Assembly: GCA_002479815.1 (NCBI GenBank)
Contig: DLPA01000190.1
Coordinates: 1 to 10,758, forward strand
Length of the DNA stretch: 10,758 nucleotides
Direction: 5' to 3'
Origin: a bacterium UBA7470
Lineage (GTDB): Bacteria; Pseudomonadota; Gammaproteobacteria; Burkholderiales; Burkholderiaceae_C
The notes beneath the pieces were generated by a model that did no database searches, had not been told where the DNA came from, and was given only the letters and a program-made list of their open reading frames with translations. The position numbers and the translations under genes are program-made. Shown in pieces: positions 1 through 7,301 of the stretch (positions are counted from its first letter, which is position 1; each line of letters starts with the position of its first letter).

Positions 1-1
1 G

Positions 2-259
2 CTCCTGTTTTTGATGCCCTTGGTGTTGGCGCTGCACACCTTGAGCCGTTTTCCACCGCCACAGCACATCGACCAAGCGCCGCATCCGGCACGCAGCAGC
101 GCCATTTGCTTGATCGTGCTGGTGATGGGCTACTTGTGCTTCGGCTTGACGCAGGTGATGTTTGCCCACAATTCGGGCACGGTGATGTACGGCTTCATGG
201 CGCTGCTGTGGCTGGGTCAGATGCTAGGCCCGCGTTTGACGTTTATTGATGGCATCTAG
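2..259 (+). CDS. C-terminus of a membrane protein, probable O-antigen ligase family (5' end outside window)
   Basis: The reading frame is open from the window edge, so this is the last 85 or so codons of a gene that starts upstream; the TTG and ATG near its left end are internal codons. The visible part has a hydrophobic stretch at the edge, a short polar loop rich in Pro and His, and then two hydrophobic segments split by the motif GLTQVMFAHNSG. That motif, followed by a final membrane helix, resembles the C-terminus of Wzy/WaaL-type O-antigen ligases, inner-membrane enzymes that transfer O-polysaccharide to lipid A-core. The call rests on that resemblance only; the large periplasmic catalytic loop is not in the window, and another polytopic membrane protein is possible. 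It ends at a TAG, 22 bp from the convergent stop of the GspE-like gene, with no obvious terminator hairpin between them. Confidence 0.55.
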   Translation, partial: LLFLMPLVLALHTLSRFPPPQHIDQAPHPARSSAICLIVLVMGYLCFGLTQVMFAHNSGTVMYGFMALLWLGQMLGPRLTFIDGI

Positions 260-281
260 CGGAGTCAAGAACGCGGACGCT

Positions 282-2669
282 TTACTTGATGCACACCGAG
301 CGGACTTGTTTCAGATCGGTCAAGCCCATGAGAATTTTCTCCATCCCATCCATTTTTAAAGACCGCATCCCACTATCGACGCAAGCGACAAAAATATCAG
401 AGACGCGCGCTCGTTCTTGAATGAGTCCGCGTATCGTGTCGTTGGTCACCAAGAGTTCGTGCAGGCCAACACGTCCCTTGTAGCCTGTGCCACGGCAGTG
501 ATCGCAACCTTTGGCCTTGAAAAACTTGAGCTTTCCGTCTTGACCATAGCGAGTTCGCCAGTCATGTACGAGGGCGTTTACCGCCGCTTGTGGGTTTTGT
601 TTCCATGCCTGAGTGTGAACCAAATCCTGCGTGTATTCCCGTACAAAAGCGTGCAGTTCTTCATGACTAGGCTCGTAACTTTCTTTGCAGGCGCACAGAC
701 GTTTGGCCAAGCGTTGAGCCAAAATGCCAAGCAGCGCATCCGAAAAATTAAAGGGATCCATGCCCATATCCAGCAAGCGAATGATGGATTCGGGTGCGGA
801 GTTGGTGTGCAGTGTTGAAAAAACCAAATGCCCAGTCAAAGAGGCTTCAATCCCCATACGTACCGTTTCTTGATCTCGGGACTCACCGACCATGATGATG
901 TCTGGGTCTGCACGCAAAAACGCACGCATGATGAGCGCAAAATCAATTCCAGCTTTTTTGTTCACTTGAACTTGCCGTAAACCCTTTTGTGTGATTTCCA
1001 CAGGGTCTTCTGCGGTCCAAATTTTGGTTTCTGATGTATTGAGAAACTTGAGGATGGAATGTAATGTCGTTGTCTTACCTGACCCTGTGGGCCCGCAGAC
1101 ATAAAATAAGCCGTATGGTTTAGAAATCGTATCTTCTAAACGAGTTTTGTTATGAGGTGTTAAACCTAATTTTTCTAATGGAATAGGCTCACCAGCGGCC
1201 AAAATACGCATGACGACATCTTCAACTCCACCTGCAGAAGGAATGGTCGCTACTCGTAATTCAATATCTAATGGGCCAAAACGCTTGAATTTAATTTTGC
1301 CATCTTGGGGTTTTCTTTTCTCTGAAATATCAAGATCACACATGATTTTCAGCCGCGTGACCATTGCTTCTCTAAAATTAGCAGGCACTTCAATATAAGG
1401 AGTCAAAGCGCCATCAATACGAAAACGAACCCCTGTTTTAAATTTTCCTGGCATGGGTTCAATATGTATATCTGATGCGCCCTGATTGTACGCATCGACA
1501 ATAATTTTATTAACAAATTTAACTAAGTCATTATCAGCTGCTGCACTGACAACGCTTTTTTCATCCACAGGTTCATCGTCTTTGATGTCTTCCATGTCCG
1601 CCAGCATATCGTCAATTGATACACCAGTCTCCCCTGCGCCACCGTAGATTTGAGCAACTGTTTCTTCAAATTCCGTCTGAGTCGTGACTGCATAAACAAC
1701 ACGATGAAATTGAGGGAAAATCAGAGGTACTTGCTTACTGATCTCAACTGTCTCTGGGTCCAGAGTCATCACCAGTAAACCTTCGGGCCCTTCTTCTAGA
1801 GGAAGCCATGAATGACTCAAGACAAAATCTTTTTTGAGCTTGCCATGCAAAGCATCAGATCGAATACGACCGTTCTGAAAAGAAACATACGGTACATTGA
1901 AAAATCGTGAAAGTGAGTGTCCAATTTGTGACGGTTTTAGTTTTAAATCACGCATTAAAAAATATTCGGCAGATATTCCTTCTTCTCGTGAATTCTTGAT
2001 GCAAGAACTTAATTCATCTGATGTAATGACGCTTTCACTGATCAAATAATCGTATTTGGAAGATTTAGATACAACAATCGGTTTTTGAAGACGCCGTTTA
2101 ATGGCAGTGGCTAAAGTAGCGCACAATTGTTTGACCGCATCAATTTCTAGTTTTCCAAATGGAACTGCACTTTTATTATTGATCACTTGAAGCACACCAA
2201 ACAACTGTGTGCCTTCTATAATCGGTGCAACCATCATTTCTCGTGTTCTATAGCCCGACCGCCGATCCACTTCTTTCAGAAAAGTCAATCGCACATCAAT
2301 CGCGTGTAATGCGGTTTCATCGTAAACATCATCAATATTGATGAATTTCTGAGTTAAAGCTACAAAGCCAGCAATGCTCTGACTTGATATTGGCAGTATC
2401 AATTCTTTGGCTGAATTAAGACCTGTTTTGATTTTTGATGTAATAAAATTTTTATCTTCACTGACTGCATATAAAGTTAAACGGTCTGCGTTTAACAGCT
2501 TACAAATGTCTCGGCTCGAGTCCAGCATCAACTGATCCAAATTCTCTGTGTCGTGAATACGGGCGGTGACTTGTTGTAAATGTTTATAAAAAATCAGCTC
2601 AAAAGAGAGTCCACGCTCTTGAGGGGCTAATTTTTGAGCATCACTGAGTGCGCGTTCTGTTTCCATCAT
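282..2669 (-). CDS. GspE/PilB-type assembly ATPase with N-terminal GAF domain
   Basis: A 795-residue AAA-like ATPase of the type II secretion / type IV pilus assembly family, which drives extension of a pilus or pseudopilus from the cytoplasmic face. Domains in order: GAF (about 35-190), an MshEN/T2SSE-N-like domain (about 205-340), an acidic linker (350-370), then the ATPase. Visible motifs are Walker A GPTGSGKTTT (526-535, Lys532), Asp box AEDPVE (553-558), Walker B ending VGESRD (594-599), His box TGHLVFSTLHTNSA (612-625), and a four-Cys zinc site (Cys659, Cys661, Cys722, Cys725). Ordinary GspE/PilB proteins run about 500-570 residues; the excess is the GAF domain and linker. The start is one of two adjacent ATG codons (2669 or 2666). 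Neither has a good Shine-Dalgarno, and the gap to the phosphodiesterase stop is 11 bp, so translational coupling is likely. No GspF/PilC, pilin or secretin gene is nearby. Codon composition changes sharply inside the gene: AT-rich N-terminal half, GC-richer last ~250 codons. Confidence 0.93.
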   Translation of the reverse strand: MMETERALSDAQKLAPQERGLSFELIFYKHLQQVTARIHDTENLDQLMLDSSRDICKLLNADRLTLYAVSEDKNFITSKIKTGLNSAKELILPISSQSIAGFVALTQKFINIDDVYDETALHAIDVRLTFLKEVDRRSGYRTREMMVAPIIEGTQLFGVLQVINNKSAVPFGKLEIDAVKQLCATLATAIKRRLQKPIVVSKSSKYDYLISESVITSDELSSCIKNSREEGISAEYFLMRDLKLKPSQIGHSLSRFFNVPYVSFQNGRIRSDALHGKLKKDFVLSHSWLPLEEGPEGLLVMTLDPETVEISKQVPLIFPQFHRVVYAVTTQTEFEETVAQIYGGAGETGVSIDDMLADMEDIKDDEPVDEKSVVSAAADNDLVKFVNKIIVDAYNQGASDIHIEPMPGKFKTGVRFRIDGALTPYIEVPANFREAMVTRLKIMCDLDISEKRKPQDGKIKFKRFGPLDIELRVATIPSAGGVEDVVMRILAAGEPIPLEKLGLTPHNKTRLEDTISKPYGLFYVCGPTGSGKTTTLHSILKFLNTSETKIWTAEDPVEITQKGLRQVQVNKKAGIDFALIMRAFLRADPDIIMVGESRDQETVRMGIEASLTGHLVFSTLHTNSAPESIIRLLDMGMDPFNFSDALLGILAQRLAKRLCACKESYEPSHEELHAFVREYTQDLVHTQAWKQNPQAAVNALVHDWRTRYGQDGKLKFFKAKGCDHCRGTGYKGRVGLHELLVTNDTIRGLIQERARVSDIFVACVDSGMRSLKMDGMEKILMGLTDLKQVRSVCIK

Positions 2670-2680
2670 GGCCGATACAG

Positions 2681-3490
2681 TTAAATGATTGGTAACTCAA
2701 TGACTTGACCAGTATGCAGCCAACGAATGTCATAAGGATCAAGCTGTGCACAGACGCGTCGTTTGTTGATGGCTTCAACTTCAACAAAAATTCGATTGAT
2801 TGCTGCTGGCTTTGTATGTGTAATATAAATAGGATAGGATTTTGAACTCTTTATATAAGAAAGCTCTTCTTCTAATCCAGAAGGTGAGAGGTGTTTACTC
2901 AGCATGGCAATATTTTTTTCTTGCTCACTGAATGCCGTTTCTATAACAAGTGCATCTATAGGCATCTGATTGACCGTATTCCAAAAATCAGGGTTGTGTG
3001 CGGTATCTCCTGAAAATATCCAATAATTTGTTTCAGGCTTGATAGATTTGACGGCATAGCCTGTGGCAGGCACAATATGGGTTGCAGGGAGCACATGGAT
3101 TTTTTTTTGCTTTATATTTAAAACATCACCTATATTCAGAGGATGATACTGCAAAAACGGCTTGTTTATACTGGGGATTTTTGAAAAATCTGGCCAAATT
3201 TGATTATTGAAAATATGATCTTTCAATGACTGAATCGTTTCGACCAATCCATGTACTCGAACAGGGGTATTTCTCAAAGATGCAACAGCATCAAGCATTA
3301 AGGGTAAGGCGGCAATGTGATCTAAGTGACAATGGGTTAGAAATATATCGTCAATTTTGATTAATTCAGAAAGCTCTAAATCTCCAACGCCTGTTCCTGC
3401 ATCAATTAAAATTTCATCATCAATCAGAAATGACGTTGTTCGACAGTCGCGTGCTATCGTTCCTGAGCACCCTAGTACACGGATTTTCAT
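2681..3490 (-). CDS. Metallo-beta-lactamase-fold 3',5'-cyclic-nucleotide phosphodiesterase (class II-like)
   Basis: A 269-residue cytoplasmic metallo-hydrolase without signal peptide. It shows the MBL-fold metal ligands in order: the HCHLDH box (His53, His55, Asp57, His58), PATH (His138), SGDT (Asp162) and THTKP (His225), with a further conserved-looking His200 in KHLSP. The N-terminal RTTSFLID...LIDAGTG pattern, the ETAFSE segment and the HLSP/HTKP endings are those of class II cyclic-nucleotide phosphodiesterases rather than RNase Z or beta-lactamases. Expected reaction: hydrolysis of 3',5'-cAMP (possibly cGMP) to the 5'-nucleotide. The residues following the HxHLDH box (IAAL) deviate slightly from the class II signature as I recall it, so substrate is inferred mainly from family and context. 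It sits 46 bp after a class III cyclase gene and 11 bp before the GspE-like gene, fitting a role in switching off a cyclase signal. The upstream ribosome site is weak. Base composition is among the most AT-rich of the window (37% GC in one sampled line). Confidence 0.85.
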   Translation of the reverse strand: MKIRVLGCSGTIARDCRTTSFLIDDEILIDAGTGVGDLELSELIKIDDIFLTHCHLDHIAALPLMLDAVASLRNTPVRVHGLVETIQSLKDHIFNNQIWPDFSKIPSINKPFLQYHPLNIGDVLNIKQKKIHVLPATHIVPATGYAVKSIKPETNYWIFSGDTAHNPDFWNTVNQMPIDALVIETAFSEQEKNIAMLSKHLSPSGLEEELSYIKSSKSYPIYITHTKPAAINRIFVEVEAINKRRVCAQLDPYDIRWLHTGQVIELPII

Positions 3491-3536
3491 AAATTAACTC
3501 ATTGGAAAATAAAAATTGACAATACATATCTAAAAT

Positions 3537-5786
3537 TTATTTGGTGTCAAAACTGTAAACACCATCCCAGGTTGCATCAAAAGGCAGTTTTCGCAGTTCT
3601 TGAACACGCTTGATGTAGGTATCATGGAGTATTTTTCGAGAGGAAATTTTGCTGATATTGAGTAAAAGTACATCGCAAGCATCCCAGTTCTGAGAGCGAT
3701 AAGCTTTCAAAAATTGATGCCATATACTCATTTCTTGTTTAATAGTGTTTGTATGATCTGCTGCGTTGAGTGGTGTATAAATTGTGACTGCTTCTTGCTT
3801 TCCCTTAACGCGAATGCGATCTAACTCCAGCCATGTGAATTGATCTGCCTTTTTACGGGTGTACTCACTGACAACAATATCAACACCATATACCCGAGTC
3901 AATGCTTCTAAACGCGAGCCTAAGTTCACTGCATCTCCAATGACGGTATAGGCCTTACGAATATCTGATCCCATGTCACCAACGTGCATCGAGCCTGTAT
4001 TTAAGCCGATGCCTACACCGACCTCGGGTAGCCCCTTTTGTCGGTGTTCTTGGTTGATTTTGCCCACAGCCACAATCATTTCGAGTGCTGCTGCAACGGA
4101 TCGAGCCGCATGGTCTTGTACGGGGACGGGGGCTCCCCAAAACGCCATGACACAGTCTCCCATGTATTTATCGATGGTGCCTTGATGATTGCTGCGAATG
4201 ACTTGTGTCAAGCGGCTGAACAAACGATTCAGCAAAGCCTGAAGTTGTGCTGGTTCTAGTCCTTCCGACAATTGAGTAAATCCACGCATATCGCAAAACA
4301 TCACGGTCAACTCTCGGGTTTGCGCTTCCATCGAGTAACTTTTAGGATCTTTTGCCATTTCGTCCACCAGTTCTGGTGGTGCATATGTACCAAACAAGTG
4401 AACCAACTCACGCTTAGAACGGCTTTCTACAAAGTAGCCGTAGCTCATATTCAAGCTGAATGCCGTGACGATCATGAAAAAGCTGGTCGCCAGTGGCAAC
4501 ACCAAACCTGCATGAAGATAAAGCCAAAAGTTGATACCGATGATGATGGCCAGCATCAACATCGTCAGCATCACCGCTCGGACGGCCGTCAGCAATGGAA
4601 GCGTGATGGCAAGCAATACGCCTGCTGCCAGGACAATCAATAAGTCGTATCCCATGGCATAGTCTGGTTTGACCAGCATACGGCCGTCCAGCATGCCCGA
4701 GATCAAATTCGCGTGTGCTTCAACGCCTGGGTAAGCAGATCCCACTGGTGTGACTCGTAAATCCAGTAGACCAGGTGCGGTTGTACCGATGAGCACGATT
4801 TTCTGGGACAAAGTTTGGGCAGGGACACGGCCGTGCAGCAGGTCTGTTGCAGAGAGATAGCGAAACGAGCCTCCCTGAGGTCCCCCCCAACCTCGGTAAG
4901 GCACGAGAGCGGCCACGCGGTGATCGACAGGAAGGCTCAAGGTTTTATCGTCTTGCCTGATGTGCACACTTTCGATGCCTTGATAGTCTCGTGAGAAAAA
5001 GTTGGGAGGAGGAAAACCGAGTTCGAGTCTAGACTCGCCAATCATTCGTCGCACCATTGCCAACGACAACGACTCGTAATATTTACCTTTGTACTCTGCC
5101 AACAAAGGTACTGCACGCACTACACCATCATTGTCTGTAATCGAGTTAAAGAATCCGGCCACAGGCGCGGCATTGGCAATGCTGGATATGTTGGAGCCAT
5201 ATCCGTTCCAACTCGTAAAAGAGATTTTGCGTCCCTGAACAATGCTCGAATCGATGGCAGGTTGTGGGAGTTGTCCATTGGTTCTGCCGTCCCTGTCACT
5301 GGTCATGTAATAACCCAGCACCACGGGACGATTGCTTAGGCTCTGTGCAAACAGCAAGTCGTGATCCAGCGTAGGCGTCAATGCTTCGACTGCATTCGCA
5401 AATTCTGGAATGTCCTGAAACTCTTTTTTGGCCAGTTTTTGCAACTGATGCAGTCCTGAACTCAAGTCCGGTTCAGCAAATACGACGTCAAATCCAGCAA
5501 CAGCTGCTTTTTGTCTATCAAACAGCTCATGAACCAAGAGCGCCAGTTTGTCTCTTGACCAAGGCCAGCGGCCCACCTCAGCCAGACTTTTCTCATCGAT
5601 GTCAATCACAACGATCCGCTCATCCAGTGTCTTAGGCATGGTAGCGCGTAGGCGGGTGTCAAAGATGATGTCGTCGATTCGCTCTAGTACATCCACTCTG
5701 ACCACGCCAGCAACGTGCAGCAAGGCCAGAATCACAGGGAGAAATGTGACCAACACCCTTGGTAGGTGCCTGATGAGATTGTCCAT
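3537..5786 (-). CDS. CHASE2-domain transmembrane class III adenylate cyclase
   Basis: A 749-residue membrane receptor cyclase making cAMP from ATP. Topology read from hydrophobicity: TM1 (about 9-29), periplasmic CHASE2 (about 35-370), three TMs (about 378-398, 402-424, 427-450), then a cytoplasmic cyclase domain (about 490-670). CHASE2 hallmarks are IVVIDIDEKSLAEVGRWPWSR (58-78), NDGVVRAVPL (219-228) and KIVLIGTTAPG (329-339). Catalytic residues are visible: metal-binding Asp499 (FCDMRGF) and Asp544 (KYMGD), adenine-selecting Lys540 and Asp618, and transition-state Asn621 and Arg625 (DAVNLGSR). Lys/Asp at the purine-selecting positions points to adenylate, not guanylate, cyclase. The C-terminal tail (about 685-749) is TPR-like and ends in ATWDGVYSFDTK, an ending I associate with CHASE2 cyclases. 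It lies 56 bp after the FHA gene and 46 bp before a phosphodiesterase gene. The ribosome site is only a GGTGGGTG stretch; a 14-bp palindrome lies 19 nt upstream of the start. Confidence 0.93.
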   Translation of the reverse strand: MDNLIRHLPRVLVTFLPVILALLHVAGVVRVDVLERIDDIIFDTRLRATMPKTLDERIVVIDIDEKSLAEVGRWPWSRDKLALLVHELFDRQKAAVAGFDVVFAEPDLSSGLHQLQKLAKKEFQDIPEFANAVEALTPTLDHDLLFAQSLSNRPVVLGYYMTSDRDGRTNGQLPQPAIDSSIVQGRKISFTSWNGYGSNISSIANAAPVAGFFNSITDNDGVVRAVPLLAEYKGKYYESLSLAMVRRMIGESRLELGFPPPNFFSRDYQGIESVHIRQDDKTLSLPVDHRVAALVPYRGWGGPQGGSFRYLSATDLLHGRVPAQTLSQKIVLIGTTAPGLLDLRVTPVGSAYPGVEAHANLISGMLDGRMLVKPDYAMGYDLLIVLAAGVLLAITLPLLTAVRAVMLTMLMLAIIIGINFWLYLHAGLVLPLATSFFMIVTAFSLNMSYGYFVESRSKRELVHLFGTYAPPELVDEMAKDPKSYSMEAQTRELTVMFCDMRGFTQLSEGLEPAQLQALLNRLFSRLTQVIRSNHQGTIDKYMGDCVMAFWGAPVPVQDHAARSVAAALEMIVAVGKINQEHRQKGLPEVGVGIGLNTGSMHVGDMGSDIRKAYTVIGDAVNLGSRLEALTRVYGVDIVVSEYTRKKADQFTWLELDRIRVKGKQEAVTIYTPLNAADHTNTIKQEMSIWHQFLKAYRSQNWDACDVLLLNISKISSRKILHDTYIKRVQELRKLPFDATWDGVYSFDTK

Positions 5787-5804
5787 GCACCCACCACCGA
5801 TTGT

Positions 5805-5818
5805 TTTGACGAGTCAAA
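5805..5818. promoter_or_regulatory. Short palindrome upstream of the cyclase gene, possible protein-binding site
   Basis: TTTGAC-GA-GTCAAA is a perfect 6+6 bp inverted repeat with a 2-bp centre, in the 56-bp gap between the FHA stop and the cyclase start, 19 nt upstream of the cyclase ATG. A 2-nt centre is too short for a stable RNA hairpin, so a dimeric regulator site is the more natural reading. A chance palindrome of this size in such a gap is not very unlikely, and no regulator can be named. Confidence 0.2.
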
Positions 5819-5842
5819 TAAGAAACAAGCGCGGCAGAGCGC

Positions 5843-6463
5843 CTATGAGGCTTGCTGAATGAATTGCATCTTTGTACCGGCCAGCTCCAGCATATCCCCA
5901 TGGTTCAGCGTTTGAGGTGCATGGTCTAAGGGCTGGTTGTTCAAAGTTGCTTTGTTTGTACCCTCGACCAGGGCGACCACGTAGCCGTGAGGTCTGCGCG
6001 TGATGGCCGCAACAGCCACGCCGGGTTTGCCGATCGTGGTGACGACTTTGGTCAAGCCTACTTCTCGTCCTGCTGCGGTTCCTGATACCACCCGGATGGC
6101 TGCTGGTATGTCCACACCAGCGCCCGTGAGAGGTTTTTTGATGACCATGGTTTTTTCCATGTCCCCATGCCCCTCGGCTTCTTTGACAAGACGGATCTTG
6201 TGTTTGCCAATTTCAATCGTATCGTTGTGCTTCAACGGCTGTTTGGTGACAGTCTTGCCGTTGATATAAGTGCCGTTGGTACTGTTGAGGTCTTCAATGA
6301 TGATCTCAGCACCAGACATCTGAAATACTGCGTGTTCACCACTGACCGCCAAGTTGTCGATCACGATGTCGTTGTAGGGCCTGCGGCCTAAAGTAGTCCG
6401 GTCTTTGGTCAGCGGTACTTCTTTGGTCACGACACCATCAATCGAAATAATTACTTTCGGCAT
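5843..6463 (-). CDS. Two-FHA-domain phosphothreonine-reader protein
   Basis: A 206-residue soluble protein that is expected to bind phosphothreonine peptides. The first FHA domain (about 4-95) has the full set of binding residues: LGR (25-27), Ser41 and His44 in SGEH, and STNGT (61-65) followed by YINGK. The second half (about 121-206) looks like a degenerate FHA domain: TIGKPG, TRRPHGYVV, LNNQPL and a final GDMLELAGTKMQF are in FHA order, but the phosphate-binding Arg/Ser/His set is not complete. Between them a linker carries EKTMVIKK with Thr105, an arrangement reminiscent of the phosphorylatable N-terminal threonine motif of GarA/OdhI-type FHA regulators. The start is well supported by AGGAG (minus strand, 6470-6474) six nt upstream. 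It follows the PP2C gene by 32 bp, so it is probably the reader of the kinase encoded two genes upstream. No enzyme domain or membrane segment is visible. Confidence 0.92.
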   Translation of the reverse strand: MPKVIISIDGVVTKEVPLTKDRTTLGRRPYNDIVIDNLAVSGEHAVFQMSGAEIIIEDLNSTNGTYINGKTVTKQPLKHNDTIEIGKHKIRLVKEAEGHGDMEKTMVIKKPLTGAGVDIPAAIRVVSGTAAGREVGLTKVVTTIGKPGVAVAAITRRPHGYVVALVEGTNKATLNNQPLDHAPQTLNHGDMLELAGTKMQFIQQAS

Positions 6464-6495
6464 GGCCGACTCCTGTCAATTTTTAAAGCAACAAG

Positions 6496-7284
6496 TCAAG
6501 ACTTGCGTAGCATGCGAGATAAAAAACTTTGGTTGCTGGGCTTGCCTTTGGCTTGAACGAGTATGACAGAGATGTTGTCCCGTCCCCCCGCTTCATTGGC
6601 TGTTTGTACCAACGCAGAAGCCTTGTTGGCCAACGGCAAGTCCAGAGACAAAATACGCTCGATCTCTCGATCGTTCACCATGTCGGACAACCCATCCGAA
6701 CAAAACATATAAGTATCTCCGACCTTGGGAGCATACTCTGAAACGTCCACTACAACCGACTCTTCTACGCCCAAAGCGCGTGTCACCAGATTCTTATTTG
6801 TAGCTACCTTCGCTTGTTCGGGCGTTATTAAACCCGCTTCTAATTGCTCTTGCAATAAGGAGTGGTCTTTTGTCAATTGTTCCAGTTGTCCGTGCCGGCA
6901 GCGATAACATCTCGAGTCGCCTACATGCCCCAGCATGACCCGTGCGGGTGAGAAATGACCAATGACCAAGGTCGTTCCCATGCCGCTGAATTGTGGGTTG
7001 GCATGGGCCGCATTGAAGATGGCCAGATTTGCATTACCGACACACACCTCCATGGCGTGCCGGATGGCGTGGGCGCTTGCGTGGGTGCTGACTTCTTGAA
7101 ACCATCGCGACAACTCTGTGCGTATGAAGGTGACAGCCATCGCACTTGCAATTTCGCCTGCGTTGTAACCACCCATACCGTCTGCCAACACGGCCAAGCC
7201 TCTCAGTGGGTCACATGCCACGGCATCCTCGTTGTTGTCTCGTACTCTGCCGGTATCCGTCATCCCGAAAAAATCAAACTCCAT
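6496..7284 (-). CDS. PP2C-family Ser/Thr protein phosphatase (Stp/PrpC-like)
   Basis: A 262-residue soluble metal-dependent phosphatase expected to remove phosphate from Ser/Thr residues placed by the adjacent kinase. All PP2C (PPM) motifs are present in order: VRDNNED (14-20, Glu19/Asp20), LADGMGGYNAGE (33-44, metal Asp35/Gly36), GMGTT (101-105), GHVGDSRCYR (119-128), LTKDHS (137-142), LVTRALG (166-172), FCSDGLSDMV (194-203, Asp197) and GGRDNISVI (233-241, Asp236). Length is that of a minimal bacterial PP2C with a flap subdomain and no extra domains. The start is firm: AAGGGAG (minus strand, 7291-7297) sits six nt before the ATG. It begins 17 bp after the kinase stop, and this kinase-phosphatase pairing is common in bacteria. 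Confidence 0.95.
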   Translation of the reverse strand: MEFDFFGMTDTGRVRDNNEDAVACDPLRGLAVLADGMGGYNAGEIASAMAVTFIRTELSRWFQEVSTHASAHAIRHAMEVCVGNANLAIFNAAHANPQFSGMGTTLVIGHFSPARVMLGHVGDSRCYRCRHGQLEQLTKDHSLLQEQLEAGLITPEQAKVATNKNLVTRALGVEESVVVDVSEYAPKVGDTYMFCSDGLSDMVNDREIERILSLDLPLANKASALVQTANEAGGRDNISVILVQAKGKPSNQSFLSRMLRKS

Positions 7285-7301
7285 GTATGGCTCCCTTGTC
7301 T

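Noticed and set aside
260..281. Bidirectional terminator between the convergent membrane-protein and ATPase genes
   Set aside because: The 22-bp gap and flanks contain no convincing GC stem followed by a T-run on either strand.
417..818. 133-codon open frame on the + strand opposite the 3' part of the ATPase gene
   Set aside because: It lies fully antisense to conserved ATPase sequence (His box and zinc-site region), has no recognisable domain and no ribosome site; it is a shadow frame.
2681..3490. RNase Z or beta-lactamase identity for the MBL-fold gene
   Set aside because: There is no signal peptide, and the HCHLDH box followed by ETAFSE, HLSP and HTKP segments fits class II cyclic-nucleotide phosphodiesterases better; the cyclase neighbour agrees.
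3493..3522. Possible promoter TTGTCA-N18-GTTAAT on the minus strand before the phosphodiesterase gene
   Set aside because: The -10-like element would lie 2 nt from the start codon, so transcription would begin inside the gene; it is AT-rich spacer sequence.
3537..5786. Guanylate cyclase as an alternative for the CHASE2 cyclase
   Set aside because: Purine-selecting positions are Lys540 and Asp618, the adenylate cyclase pair; guanylate cyclases carry Glu and Cys/Ser-type residues there.
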